Assembly: GCF_011290505.1 (NCBI RefSeq)
Contig: NZ_JAANPV010000005.1
Coordinates: forward strand, 244,483-308,482
From: Paenalcaligenes suwonensis
Lineage (GTDB): Bacteria > Pseudomonadota > Gammaproteobacteria > Burkholderiales > Burkholderiaceae_B
DNA: 64,000 bases
Direction of reading: 5' to 3'
The notes beneath the pieces are model-generated. The model worked only from the letters and a program-made list of their open reading frames with translations, did not search any database and was not told where the DNA came from. This document shows positions 16,822 to 26,155 of this stretch, in pieces. How positions within the stretch are numbered: the stretch's first letter is position 1; each line of letters opens with the position of its first letter. Made by a program: the position numbers and the translations under genes.

Positions 16822-17517
16822 ATGACCGCGTCAGCCGCTTTTCCCATGAACGAACCCCTAGACTCCTCAGACGATCGTACATCCCGCTCAGAACTGGCTT
16901 ATCAAAAAATTCTGGACGGTATACGTGAAGGTGCACTAAAACCAGGACACCGTATTACCGAGGTAGAAATTGCCACGTGGCTAAAGATGAGCCGCACCCC
17001 TGTTCGAGAGGCTTTACGTCGCTTAGAGACCGCTGGTTTACTTACTAGCGCACCATACAGTGGCATGCAGATTACCCGCCTAGGGTACCAAGAGGTCATG
17101 GAGCTTTACGATATGCGTGTAGTGCTAGAAAGCACAGCTGCCGGTTTAGCCGCTAAGCACGCCAGTGACGCCGAGATCTATTCACTAAACGAAATCATGA
17201 AGCGCTACGAAGCAGCCAGCACTCCCGTAGAGCAAGCGCGTCATAACCGTGTGTTTCATCACGCGTTGGCCTACGCTGCCCATAATCGCTATCTATTGAA
17301 ATCCTTGAATTCCATTCGCGATTCTATGATTTTGTTGGGCAAAACTACCTTTGAAGTGGCTGGGCGCGCTCAACAAGTGATTCAAGAGCACCGAAACATT
17401 ATCAACGCCATCATTGCTCGTGACAGCCAAGCTGCCAGCGATGCTGCTGCCTTGCACATACGCGAAGCTCAAAAAGCACGCATCGCCCTGCTAGGTGAGG
17501 AAATAGACGGCGACTAA
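16822..17517 (+). CDS. GntR-family regulator, FCD (FadR) subfamily
   Basis: A 231-residue regulator. The N-terminal winged helix (about 25-90) contains LKPGHRITEVEIATWLKMSRTPVREALRRLETAGLL. The C-terminal FCD all-helical ligand domain has VMELYDMRVVLESTAAGLAA, NRVFHHALAYAAHN and EHRNIINAI with the metal-binding histidines. Such proteins respond to organic acids. Its 3' end overlaps that of livF by 4 bases (tail to tail). Targets may be the upstream TSUP gene or the fuconate operon. Confidence 0.92.
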   Translation: MTASAAFPMNEPLDSSDDRTSRSELAYQKILDGIREGALKPGHRITEVEIATWLKMSRTPVREALRRLETAGLLTSAPYSGMQITRLGYQEVMELYDMRVVLESTAAGLAAKHASDAEIYSLNEIMKRYEAASTPVEQARHNRVFHHALAYAAHNRYLLKSLNSIRDSMILLGKTTFEVAGRAQQVIQEHRNIINAIIARDSQAASDAAALHIREAQKARIALLGEEIDGD

Positions 17518-18224
17518 ACGCCTAGATATTGCTCTACCAGCAACCTGTTATCTTGCAGCGCCTGACTACTGCCAGACCACACCACATGCCCTTTTTCCAG
17601 CACTACGTGTTGGTTCGCTAACTGCAATAAGGGCTTCAGGTTTTTATCCACAATAATCATGGCTAAGCCGGTCGCGCGCAGCTCGCCTAAAACCCGCCAA
17701 ATTTCGGCGCGCACTAAGGGCGCCAAGCCTTCGGTGGCCTCATCCAAAATCAACAACCGAGGGTTGGTCATTAAGGCTCGGCCTATGGCTAGCATTTGCT
17801 GCTCGCCACCTGACAATTGATTTCCCATATTGCTGCGACGTTCATGCAACCTAGGAAAAAAAGCATAAATACGCTGTAAATCAAATGCAGGGCTGACACC
17901 ATGCCGGTTTGCTGCTGTGGCCAACAGGTTTTCTTCCACATTTAAGGTAGGAAATATCTGCCTGCCTTCTGGCACGTAACCTATGCCCAAGCGCGCCACT
18001 TCAAATGCAGCCAGTTTCTGAGTCGCTTTACCCGAAAAACCAATGCTGCCACGACGCACCGGCAACAACCCCATGATGCATTTCAGCAAGGTGCTTTTAC
18101 CCATGCCATTACGCCCTAGAAGGGTTAAGACCTCTCCCTCGTTTAGCGTCAGGTTCACGCCATGTAAGGCCTGACTTCTGCCGTAACTGGCGTGTACATC
18201 TTGTACCGTTAGCAAGGTAGACAT
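17514..18224 (-). CDS. livF: Branched-chain amino acid-type ABC transporter ATPase LivF
   Basis: A 236-residue ATPase. It has Walker A GRNGMGKST (about 38-46), signature LSGGEQQ, Walker B LLILDEATEGLAP and the HLAAT-family ending VLEKGHVVWSG. It is the last gene of livKHMGF. These carriers import branched-chain amino acids, amides, urea or aromatic acids; the specificity lies in LivK and cannot be read. Confidence 0.95.
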   Translation of the reverse strand: MSTLLTVQDVHASYGRSQALHGVNLTLNEGEVLTLLGRNGMGKSTLLKCIMGLLPVRRGSIGFSGKATQKLAAFEVARLGIGYVPEGRQIFPTLNVEENLLATAANRHGVSPAFDLQRIYAFFPRLHERRSNMGNQLSGGEQQMLAIGRALMTNPRLLILDEATEGLAPLVRAEIWRVLGELRATGLAMIIVDKNLKPLLQLANQHVVLEKGHVVWSGSSQALQDNRLLVEQYLGV

Positions 18225-18227
18225 AGC

Positions 18228-18974
18228 TTACTCCTCATCCCCCAAGTAGGCTCGGTTCACCGCGTCGTTTTGACGTATAGCCTGTGGGGTATCGCACGCA
18301 ATAATGCGCCCATATACCAGCACCGAAATTCTATCGGCCAACTGAAATACGGCCTCCATATCGTGCTCTACCATCAGAATGCTGTATTGGTTTTTTAGCT
18401 CTTGCAGCAAAGCGATCATTTGCTGCGACTCCGAACGACTCATACCCGCCAACGGCTCATCTAACAGCAGCAACGTGGGCTTCATGGCTAAGGCCATGGC
18501 TAATTCCAACTGCCTGTGTTCGCCATGCGCCAACGCCATGACGTCATCGTGCGCTCGGTGCGCAAGACCTACCTGCTGCAATGCAGCGATAGCTTCATCA
18601 CTCACAGCCTGATTGCTACGCACCGGTTTCCATACCTGCCATGCCGAACCCGTACGCGCCAGAATCATCATCATGACGTTTTCCAGCACGCTAAAGCCTT
18701 TCAGCAATTGCGTGATTTGGTACGACCTCGCAATGCCCCGCAACGACCGCTGATGGGCAGGTAAAGCGCTGATGTTTTTACCCTGAAAATAGATAGCTCC
18801 TGCGTCGGGAGCTAGCTCGCCCACCAACAAGCCCATCAACGTGGTTTTACCCGCGCCGTTAGGGCCTATTAAGGCGTGGCACTCACCAGGTAACACGTCC
18901 AACGACACATCATCCGTCGCCACTAAGCCACCAAAGCGTTTTTGTAATCCCTGCACCGACAAGAGCGCGCTCAT
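18228..18974 (-). CDS. livG: Branched-chain amino acid-type ABC transporter ATPase LivG
   Basis: A 248-residue ATPase with Walker A GPNGAGKTT, Walker B LLLLDEPLAGM and the switch MVEHDMEAVF. The signature region reads LAHGEHRQLELA, within the variation seen for LivG. Its start overlaps the livM stop by four bases and livF follows after three. Confidence 0.95.
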   Translation of the reverse strand: MSALLSVQGLQKRFGGLVATDDVSLDVLPGECHALIGPNGAGKTTLMGLLVGELAPDAGAIYFQGKNISALPAHQRSLRGIARSYQITQLLKGFSVLENVMMMILARTGSAWQVWKPVRSNQAVSDEAIAALQQVGLAHRAHDDVMALAHGEHRQLELAMALAMKPTLLLLDEPLAGMSRSESQQMIALLQELKNQYSILMVEHDMEAVFQLADRISVLVYGRIIACDTPQAIRQNDAVNRAYLGDEE

Positions 18975-19996
18975 GATTGGGCCTCCTTGCTAGAGCGACC
19001 TATCAACGCTCCCCACAGCCCTTTTCTGGAAAACAACGCAATTAAGAAGATAAACAAACCAATGATGGCCATCCAATGCTGCGTCATACCCGACAAGGCT
19101 TCTTCTAGCAGTAAGAATACAGCGGTGCCCAACAACGGCCCCATGACTGTGCCCATGCCACCCAACACAATCATCAACACATAGTCACCAGAAGCCTGCC
19201 ATGACAAATAGGAGGGTGACGCAAACAAGGTTAGGTTAGCGAGCAACACACCCGCTATCGCGCAAATAACAGCAGAGGCCACATAGGCTGATAACTGATA
19301 GCGCAAGCGCGGGAACCCCGCTGCCACCATACGTTGTTCGTTGGCTTTAAAGCCTCGTAGCACATAGCCAAAACGACTATGCACCACCCGCCATATCACG
19401 CCCATCACCAACAGCAATACCGCCACCGATACGTAATACAACGTCACTTTATTGTTTAAGTCGGGGAGAAAAGCAAACTGGCTACGCTGTGGGATCAATA
19501 ACCCATCATCACCACCATATTGCTTTAGGCTGACAAACAAAAAGTAGAACATTTGCCCAAACGCCAAGGTGATCATGATGAACCCTATGCCTCGCGTACG
19601 TAAGGACACCAACCCTGTTAGCAATGACACCGCTATGGTGATCACGATTGCTATACCTACCTGCATCCAGCCATCATAAAACCCATGGAAACTGCTAATG
19701 CCCACCACATAAGCACCCAGCCCCACGAACATGGCGTGGCCCATACTGACTAAGCCACCAAAGCCTAAAATCAAGTTCAGCCCACTGGCGACTATCGCAA
19801 AAATCACGATACGCGTGGCTAAGGTGAGATAAAAACTTTGCCCCAACCACTGCGACAACACCGGTATGGCTAACAGCAAGCCTATCAATACAATAGCGGC
19901 TATAGTCCGCACCGAACACCAACGTATGGGCTCAGGGAAGCACAGCGGGAGAGCAGTAGTACGGTGGCAGTTTTTGCCTTGCGATGAAGACGTCAT
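18971..19996 (-). CDS. livM: Branched-chain amino acid-type ABC permease LivM
   Basis: A 341-residue membrane permease with 8-10 helices. It has LGFGGLVSMGHAMFVGLGAYVVG and ASGDYVLMIVLGGMGTVMGPLLG, the LivM signatures. A polar stretch of about 28 residues precedes the first helix. It lies 11 bases after livH. Confidence 0.94.
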   Translation of the reverse strand: MTSSSQGKNCHRTTALPLCFPEPIRWCSVRTIAAIVLIGLLLAIPVLSQWLGQSFYLTLATRIVIFAIVASGLNLILGFGGLVSMGHAMFVGLGAYVVGISSFHGFYDGWMQVGIAIVITIAVSLLTGLVSLRTRGIGFIMITLAFGQMFYFLFVSLKQYGGDDGLLIPQRSQFAFLPDLNNKVTLYYVSVAVLLLVMGVIWRVVHSRFGYVLRGFKANEQRMVAAGFPRLRYQLSAYVASAVICAIAGVLLANLTLFASPSYLSWQASGDYVLMIVLGGMGTVMGPLLGTAVFLLLEEALSGMTQHWMAIIGLFIFLIALFSRKGLWGALIGRSSKEAQS

Positions 19997-20007
19997 ACCT
20001 GAAACCC

Positions 20008-20925
20008 TCAGCGCTTAACCGGAAACAGACCATGCGGCTTAAACGCCAGCACAATAGCCATAAACAAATAAATCAACATAGACGCCAACGCTGGTCCCGC
20101 TGCATCTGCCACACTACGCTCTAAAAACCCACGCAGTATCTGTGCCATATACGCACGACCAAGGGTGTCGACAATACCAATCAACAGGGCCGCATAAAAA
20201 GCCCCGCGTATAGAACCTATGCCGCCAATCACAATCACGACCAAGGCCAAAATCAATACGTTATCGCCCATACCGGACTGCACCGACACAATGGGCCCCA
20301 CCAACCAACCTGCTAATGCCGCAAGGCCCGCCCCCACACTAAATAACAGTGTATTAAGCAACCTAGCATTGACCCCCAAGGCCGACACGATATCCACATG
20401 CGTAGAGCTTGCACGCACCAGCATACCCACACGGGTGCGGTGTATAAGCCAATAGATCAGCACGGCGACTGCCAACCCCATCGCAATGATCAGCAATCTA
20501 TACAAGGGATAAAACATACCAAAGATGCTGACTGCACCGTTGGCCCAGTCAGGCACGCTGGCAAACAAGGGCTGCGCGCCCCAGATCATGCGCGCTGTTT
20601 CATTGAAAAATAAGATTAACCCTAGCGTTGCCAACACTTGATCCAAGTGGTCACGCGCATACAGGCGCCGTAAGGCGACGAACTCCAAGGCCATCGCCAA
20701 CAACATGGTGCCACCTACGCCCGCTACCCCCGCCAACACGAAGGAGTCAGTGTGCGTAAAGGTAACGGCCGAAAAGTAGGCCCCCATCATGTAGAAAGAC
20801 CCGTGGCTGAGGTTCACGAAATTCATGATCCCCAATACCAGCGTTAGCCCAGCGGCAAACAGAAACAGCAACATGCCCAACTGAACCCCGTTGAGCAGTT
20901 GCGAGAAAAAGAGATTCCAAAACAT
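20008..20925 (-). CDS. livH: Branched-chain amino acid-type ABC permease LivH
   Basis: A permease of 305 residues with LNGVQLGMLLFLFAAGLTLVLGIMNFVNLSHGSFYMMGAY and VIVIGGIGSIRGAFYAALLIG, the LivH motifs. The ATG at 20925 shares a base with the livK stop (TGATG), which implies coupled translation; a GTG five codons earlier is an alternative. Confidence 0.94.
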   Translation of the reverse strand: MFWNLFFSQLLNGVQLGMLLFLFAAGLTLVLGIMNFVNLSHGSFYMMGAYFSAVTFTHTDSFVLAGVAGVGGTMLLAMALEFVALRRLYARDHLDQVLATLGLILFFNETARMIWGAQPLFASVPDWANGAVSIFGMFYPLYRLLIIAMGLAVAVLIYWLIHRTRVGMLVRASSTHVDIVSALGVNARLLNTLLFSVGAGLAALAGWLVGPIVSVQSGMGDNVLILALVVIVIGGIGSIRGAFYAALLIGIVDTLGRAYMAQILRGFLERSVADAAGPALASMLIYLFMAIVLAFKPHGLFPVKR

Positions 20926-22091
20926 CACTGCATCGGGCACGCCTGGTAATAACTATCCTTGGCATCCGTCAAGGTTTTGGTCACCGTCTTCAAGGTAGTT
21001 TCCCCACCATCTTGGTTCACCACCTCAAACACGTAAAAGTCTTGTATGGGGTAGTTATTGGTGTTGAATCTGAAGTTGCCACGTACCGACTCAAACTCAG
21101 CGGCTTTAATCGCGGCTTGCAACGCGGCAGTATCGTCTACATTACCTTCTACTTTTTTCAACGCAGAATCCAGCAATCTGGCGGCATCGTAAGACTGCGC
21201 AGCATACTCAGAGGGAATACGGCCGTATTTCTGCGTGAAATCTTGCACAAACTGTTGGTTGGCGCTGTTGTCTAGGTCTGGCCCCCAGTCTGACGCACTC
21301 AATACCCCTACTGCAGAGCCTTTAAGAGCCGGCAAGGTAGTACCGTCCACCGTCGATACACTCATCAACGGAATGCGGCCCATCAATCCAGACTGCTGAT
21401 ACGCACGCACAAAGCTCACGCCCAAGCCACCGGGGTAAAACACATACACGGCATCGGGCTGCTCAGCCATAATGCGCGAAATTTCTGTGGAAAAATCCAA
21501 CTGATTCAGCGGTGTGTAGATTTCATCTTGCAGTTCTGTTTCGTAGGCTACTTTAAAGCCTCGCACAAAATCTTTACCCGCCTGATAGTTTGGTGCCAGC
21601 GTAATCACACGCTCGTAGCCTTGATTCTTGGCATACACACCCATCGTTTCCGCAAACTGATCGTTTTGTTTGCTCATGACAAACACATGGGGATCGCACT
21701 GCTCACCCGCCAGTGGCGCAGGGCCAGCACTCGCACTCATGACAATGACATTAGCATCCGCAAACTTCTTGGCCACCGCCATCATGATGTTGGTGAAGGA
21801 AAAGCCTGTGACGATAGCCACTTTTTCTTTTTCAATCAGCTCGTCAGCTATTTGACTAGCCACCTCAGGCTTTAGCTGTGTATCACGCTTGATGACCTCT
21901 ACCGGCACACCGCCCAAGGTGCCGCCGTTTTGCTCTACGACCATCATGAACGCATCAAGCTTATCTTGACCCAATGCCGCTTGCGGGCCGGACAACTCAC
22001 TCATAAAACCGATTTTGGCAGCCTCTTCAGCTTGCACGCCTGAGCAGGCCATCATCAAACCGATCATCAGTGAAACTGTTCTCATTTTCAT
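20925..22091 (-). CDS. livK: ABC transporter substrate-binding protein, LivK type
   Basis: A periplasmic binding protein of about 388 residues, type I fold. The signal peptide MKMRTVSLMIGLMMACSGVQA precedes KIGFMSELSGPQAALGQDKLDAF and GGTLGGVPVEVIKRDTQLKPEVA. Three ATGs follow AAAAAGGA directly; the third (22091) has the best spacing. Sequence such as SASAGPAPLAGEQCDPHVFVMSKQNDQ resembles receptors for aromatic or organic acids at least as much as amino-acid receptors. It heads the operon and is divergent from the small gene at 22241. Confidence 0.9.
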   Translation of the reverse strand: MKMRTVSLMIGLMMACSGVQAEEAAKIGFMSELSGPQAALGQDKLDAFMMVVEQNGGTLGGVPVEVIKRDTQLKPEVASQIADELIEKEKVAIVTGFSFTNIMMAVAKKFADANVIVMSASAGPAPLAGEQCDPHVFVMSKQNDQFAETMGVYAKNQGYERVITLAPNYQAGKDFVRGFKVAYETELQDEIYTPLNQLDFSTEISRIMAEQPDAVYVFYPGGLGVSFVRAYQQSGLMGRIPLMSVSTVDGTTLPALKGSAVGVLSASDWGPDLDNSANQQFVQDFTQKYGRIPSEYAAQSYDAARLLDSALKKVEGNVDDTAALQAAIKAAEFESVRGNFRFNTNNYPIQDFYVFEVVNQDGGETTLKTVTKTLTDAKDSYYQACPMQ

Positions 22092-22192
22092 CATCATTCC
22101 TTTTTAGGCATACCCCAGCATTATAAGCAGTCTTTAGAGACAAGAATGATACGCATTAAGAATTTTTTTACACTTCACAACACCTGCACTAC

Positions 22193-22205
22193 TGACTAGT
22201 AGTCA
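22193..22205. promoter_or_regulatory. TetR-type operator candidate
   Basis: TGACTA-G-TAGTCA is a perfect palindrome in the 149-base gap between livK and the small-protein/TetR/MFS operon, 35 bases before the 22241 start. Its position suits the TetR protein encoded at 22684. Confidence 0.55.
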
Positions 22206-22240
22206 TTACCATTCTCAATTAAGAACTACAGGAGTTACCT

Positions 22241-22687
22241 ATGCTTAAAAACGATCTCTCTCATTGGCCGCTTATTACTACCGTCGCCTCGGGCCCCGCT
22301 ACCATAGAGGAATACGACGGTTTTTTTGAACAATGGGCGCAATGGCTGCAACAAGACCAACCTTTTGCTACCTTGCGTATTTTCATGGATGGTGACTCCC
22401 TCACTCATCCTGCGGGTTCAGCCCAGCAATCTAAACTATGGCTACAGCAATGGGGAGCCAACATCCGTGAAAAAGTAACGGGCATGGCTACCGTGGTACC
22501 CGCAGACCTTTACCCTAAAGTCAGCAAAATGAATGCTGAAAAACTATTTGGCGTACCAGCACAAACCTTTGACACTATCCCTGCCGCCCTGCAGTGGTTA
22601 GAAGAGCAGATTTTCAAGCAGCCTTTGCCAAACTCTGACACACTAGAACATACCATCACTGCCCTGCAAACTGCTGTACGTTCATGA
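22241..22687 (+). CDS. Uncharacterised small protein, possibly SpoIIAA/STAS-like
   Basis: A 148-residue soluble protein with no signal peptide. The order of hydrophobic strands and helices (TLRIFMDGDSLTHP, then VTGMATVVPADLYPKVSKMNAEKLFGVPAQTFDTIPAALQWLEEQI) resembles SpoIIAA-like STAS/SEC14 proteins, but the match is only by pattern. SD AGGAG is well placed. Its stop overlaps the TetR start (ATGA), so it is co-translated with a regulator and an exporter. Confidence 0.7.
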   Translation: MLKNDLSHWPLITTVASGPATIEEYDGFFEQWAQWLQQDQPFATLRIFMDGDSLTHPAGSAQQSKLWLQQWGANIREKVTGMATVVPADLYPKVSKMNAEKLFGVPAQTFDTIPAALQWLEEQIFKQPLPNSDTLEHTITALQTAVRS

Positions 22688-23286
22688 CCCCCTCCCCCTC
22701 TACACCATTACGCCCTAGGCGTCGCGCCCCTAAAGAACGACGTCTAGAGCTAATGAATGCTGCACAACAGCTGTTCTTAGAAAAAGGCATACAGCACACT
22801 AGCGTGGATGACATCGTCATGGCAGCAGGCGTCGCCAAAGGGACCTTCTACGTACACTTTGGCTCTAAAGACATCTTGATGATGGCGCTGCAACAGCGCT
22901 TTATTGATGACTTTTGTGTGCGTACTCACCAGGCGTTCCACCAGCCCTATGCCAGTTGGCACCAACGTCTACAGCATTGGTTTGAGGCTGCTCTATCTAG
23001 CCTGACGCAACAAGAATTACTGCATGACATGCTGTTTCACGACATACACCCTGCCAGTCGTTCCCTGATGCAGCAGAACCCTGTCATCACACAATTAATT
23101 CAGTTCATACAAGAAGGCCTAACGGCTGGTGTATGGCACTGCGAACACCCACACGAAATGGCCATCATGATGTTTCAAAGCATGCACGGTTTGGCCGACA
23201 CCATGATCTCTAACCACACCCCACAACAGCTTCCTGCATTGGCCTCATTGCTTGCCAATACCTTTGCAGCAGCCCTCTCGCATTAA
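22684..23286 (+). CDS. TetR-family regulator of the MFS exporter
   Basis: A 200-residue regulator. The HTH (about 18-62) includes IQHTSVDDIVMAAGVAKGTFYVHFGSKDILMMAL, the classic TetR pattern. A basic N-terminus (RPRRRAPKERR) precedes it. It overlaps the small gene upstream and is followed 15 bases later by the MFS gene, so it likely represses this operon through 22193-22205. Confidence 0.92.
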   Translation: MTPSPSTPLRPRRRAPKERRLELMNAAQQLFLEKGIQHTSVDDIVMAAGVAKGTFYVHFGSKDILMMALQQRFIDDFCVRTHQAFHQPYASWHQRLQHWFEAALSSLTQQELLHDMLFHDIHPASRSLMQQNPVITQLIQFIQEGLTAGVWHCEHPHEMAIMMFQSMHGLADTMISNHTPQQLPALASLLANTFAAALSH

Positions 23287-23301
23287 CGCTGTGATTCCCC
23301 C

Positions 23302-24468
23302 ATGAGTACTACTGCCTCACCTTCGTTTAACTTTAAACCGCTGTTAGTCGCCAACATGATTTGTAGCATGACCATGATGGCCTTTATTTCGGTGCTAGGC
23401 CCCATTGCCCGAGTGCTAGGATTAGCGCCATGGCAAGCCGGTGCTATTGCCACCGCAGGCGGAATTTTCATGATGCTGTCGTCTAGACTGTGGGGACAAC
23501 GCAGTGACCACATAGGTAGGCGCTCTGTACTACTGCAAGGCGTAGGTGGGTTTTTGCTGAGCAATATTGCCATGTGCATACTGCTCATTGTGGCACTGCA
23601 ATTCTCGCTGTATGGCATTTTGGTGTTTGCAGGTATGCTGCTCGCCCGTAGTGCAACCGGCCTGTTTTACGCAGCCATTCCCACTTCTGGGCAAGCCTTA
23701 GTCGCCGATAATGTCCCACCCGAACAGCGCACTGCCACCATGGCCGCTTTGGGTGCTGCCAACGCGGCAGGTTTGGTGCTTGGACCTGCGCTGGCGGCCA
23801 GCCTGTCTAGCCACAGCCTCGCCACTCCGCTTTACCTGATCACGCTCTTACCCTTGGTCGCCCTCTTCATGTTGTGGCGCTACCTGCCTACCCAAGCTCC
23901 AAAGGCGCACACCGCCACGGCCGCCGTAGCCTTACACGATCCACGATTACGCAAGCCCATGGCGGTAGCCTTCGTTGCCATGATGTGTGTCGCCATCGCC
24001 CAAATCACCATTGGTTTCTTTGCCATTGATCAATTACGACTCTCGCCTGAAGCCGCCGCCCAAGCCTCTGGCACATCGCTGACCTTAGTGGGTATAGGGC
24101 TTATTCTCACGCAGCTCGCAGTGCGTCAGTTACAGTGGCCAGCCCAGCGCTTGATACGCGTGGGCGCACTGATTGCTTTAATGGGCTTCGCCACAGCGGC
24201 TATAGCCTTATCGACGATGATGCTGGCCACCAGTTTCTTGGTCGTGGCGATTGGTATGGGCTGCATTTTTCCTGCATTTGCTGCGCTGGCATCTAATTCG
24301 GTAGAAGCTCACGAACAGGGGGCCGCCGCCGGTTCCATTGGTGCTGCGCAGGGTTTAGGCATGGTGGTAGGCCCCTTAGCCGGAACCTTACTGTATGGGA
24401 TCACCCCTGGCGTACCTTTCTTTTTTGCCGCCCTACTCTTGGGTGGGATTGCCCTCTTCCGCCTGTAA
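23302..24468 (+). CDS. MFS efflux transporter
   Basis: A 388-residue, 12-helix major facilitator. Motif A between helices 2 and 3 reads [16 protein letters not shown], and motif C-like [16 protein letters not shown] lies in helix 5, marking a drug:H+ antiporter (DHA1). No clear SD precedes the ATG. It overlaps the soxR 3' end by 36 bases, tail to tail. The substrate is unknown. Confidence 0.88.
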   Translation: MSTTASPSFNFKPLLVANMICSMTMMAFISVLGPIARVLGLAPWQAGAIATAGGIFMMLSSRLWGQRSDHIGRRSVLLQGVGGFLLSNIAMCILLIVALQFSLYGILVFAGMLLARSATGLFYAAIPTSGQALVADNVPPEQRTATMAALGAANAAGLVLGPALAASLSSHSLATPLYLITLLPLVALFMLWRYLPTQAPKAHTATAAVALHDPRLRKPMAVAFVAMMCVAIAQITIGFFAIDQLRLSPEAAAQASGTSLTLVGIGLILTQLAVRQLQWPAQRLIRVGALIALMGFATAAIALSTMMLATSFLVVAIGMGCIFPAFAALASNSVEAHEQGAAAGSIGAAQGLGMVVGPLAGTLLYGITPGVPFFFAALLLGGIALFRL

Positions 24469-24963
24469 ACATACGCGCGGCTTTTCGATAACAGGGCGCT
24501 CCAAGATGTGAGCGCCCGGCCCCAACTTACCCAACTCATCGTACGGGTTGCGCAATGGGCAACTCTCTAACGATAAGCAGCCGCACCCAATACAACTATC
24601 CAACTCATCACGTAACCGCGTTAAGCGAGCAATACGCTCGTCCAACCCTTCACGCCACTGCATAGACAACTGATGCCATTCCTCGGCTTTCATGTTGCTG
24701 CCATACGCGAAACGCCCAAAAGCCTGCGTAATTTCCTCTAGCGACAAGCCCGCTCGCTGCGCCACTTTAATAATGGCCACGTAGCGCAACGTCACGGCTG
24801 GAAAGCAACGGTGGTTATTCGCGCCACGCTTACTTTGTATCAGCCCTTTGCTTTCATAAAAATGAATGGCCGATACCGCTACACCACTACGCTTTGCTAC
24901 CTCGCCCACGGATAACAATCGCTCGCTAGCCTGTTGCTTTTCCTGCTGGTTCGCTGTTTTCAT
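24433..24963 (-). CDS. soxR: Redox-sensitive MerR-family activator SoxR
   Basis: A 176-residue SoxR. The N-terminal MerR winged helix has [26 protein letters not shown] and a long dimerisation helix. The [2Fe-2S] ligands are C124, C127, C129 and C135 in [12 protein letters not shown]. Oxidation of the cluster by redox-cycling compounds turns on the target promoter by untwisting it. The target is next door: the SoxR box at 24971-24988, in the divergent promoter of the RND pump. Outside enterics SoxR usually controls exporters and redox enzymes rather than soxS, and this fits. Confidence 0.96.
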   Translation of the reverse strand: MKTANQQEKQQASERLLSVGEVAKRSGVAVSAIHFYESKGLIQSKRGANNHRCFPAVTLRYVAIIKVAQRAGLSLEEITQAFGRFAYGSNMKAEEWHQLSMQWREGLDERIARLTRLRDELDSCIGCGCLSLESCPLRNPYDELGKLGPGAHILERPVIEKPRVCLQAEEGNPTQE

Positions 24964-24966
24964 CGC

Positions 24967-24997
24967 TTGACCTAAAGTTAACTTGAGGTTTTATAGT
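24967..24997 (+). promoter_or_regulatory. SoxR box and SoxR-type promoter of the RND pump
   Basis: CCTAAAGTTAACTTGAGG (24971-24988) differs from the perfect SoxR palindrome by one base. It sits between a -35 TTGACC (24967-24972) and a -10 TATAGT (24992-24997) that are 19 bases apart, the overlong spacer typical of MerR-activated promoters. Confidence 0.88.
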
Positions 24998-25059
24998 AGC
25001 GCCAATTAGAACGAGTACACAAGCCGGTATGCGCTTGTGATCTTTTATTGGAGTACAGC

Positions 25060-26151
25060 ATGTCTAACAAAGTAGTCTTTCCGTTTGCCGGCGTTACTGT
25101 GCTAGCGCTCGCTGCGCTGGGCTATTACTACCTTCCCGGCGCATCAGCAAAGGCAGGTTACGAATACCCACCCACACCCGTAGCAGTCGCCTCTGTTACG
25201 GTGAAGCCTGCCTATCTGGATATTGTGAGCACCGGCGAACTAGAAGCCGCCCAGCAAGTGACCTTAACTGCCGAGGCAGAAGGCCGTATTACAAAACTGC
25301 TGATGGAATCGGGCAGCACGGTTCAAGCCGACCAACCCTTAGTGCAATTAAATGACGCCAGCGAACAAGCTGAACGCCAGCGCTTACAAGCCCAACTGAC
25401 ACAAGCAAGGCAACACTACCAACGCACTCGCACCCTACACCGCCAAGGTGTCGCGACGGCCGAGCAACTGGAACAAGCTCAAGCAGCATTGGATATGAGC
25501 ACTGGCGAATTACGTTTAGTTGAATCGCAAATCGCCAAAAAACAAATCAAAGCCCCTTTCCCGGGCGTATTGGGTGTGCGCCAAGTACACACAGGGCAAT
25601 ACCTGCATACCGGTGACAGCATCGTATCGCTGGTAAATAACGACACGGTCTATGTGAATTTTCAAATTGATGAAAAAAGCGCTGCCCATTTACGCGTAGG
25701 CCAACCCCTCACTGTGCAAAGTGATGCCCACCCCGAACAACACTTCGATGCCACCATCACCGCCATTGACCCACTCACCAACCGCTCCCGTAACGTGAGC
25801 ATACAGGCTCAGCTTAACAACGTAGACGACACACCACGTGCCGGTAGCTCTGCCACCATTCAAGTCAGGATCCCCCAAGCAGGCAACAGCTACTGGGTAC
25901 CTGAAACGGCGATTAACTATGCCAGCTACGGCAATACCTTATTCACCGTACAAACTACCGAATCAGGCAGCACCTTAGCTAAACGCACCTCGGTAGATGT
26001 AGGCCGTCGTGACCAAGGCTTAGCTGAAATTTTGCAAGGACTGCAACCCGACGACCACGTCGTGGTTTCCGGTCAAATCAAACTGCAAGACCAAGCCCCC
26101 ATTCACGTTAAAGAACACAACAGCTTGGCTTTAGCCAGTAACGAAGGCTAG
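25060..26151 (+). CDS. RND efflux periplasmic adaptor
   Basis: A 363-residue membrane fusion protein. One N-terminal helix anchors it. The lipoyl halves are VTLTAEAEGRITKLLMESGSTVQADQPLVQLN and KKQIKAPFPGVLGVRQVHTGQYLHTGD, with a coiled-coil hairpin between. The ATG at 25060 follows GGAG by six bases. It links the RND pump (4 bases downstream) to the outer-membrane channel and is under SoxR control. Confidence 0.94.
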   Translation: MSNKVVFPFAGVTVLALAALGYYYLPGASAKAGYEYPPTPVAVASVTVKPAYLDIVSTGELEAAQQVTLTAEAEGRITKLLMESGSTVQADQPLVQLNDASEQAERQRLQAQLTQARQHYQRTRTLHRQGVATAEQLEQAQAALDMSTGELRLVESQIAKKQIKAPFPGVLGVRQVHTGQYLHTGDSIVSLVNNDTVYVNFQIDEKSAAHLRVGQPLTVQSDAHPEQHFDATITAIDPLTNRSRNVSIQAQLNNVDDTPRAGSSATIQVRIPQAGNSYWVPETAINYASYGNTLFTVQTTESGSTLAKRTSVDVGRRDQGLAEILQGLQPDDHVVVSGQIKLQDQAPIHVKEHNSLALASNEG

Positions 26152-26155
26152 AACC

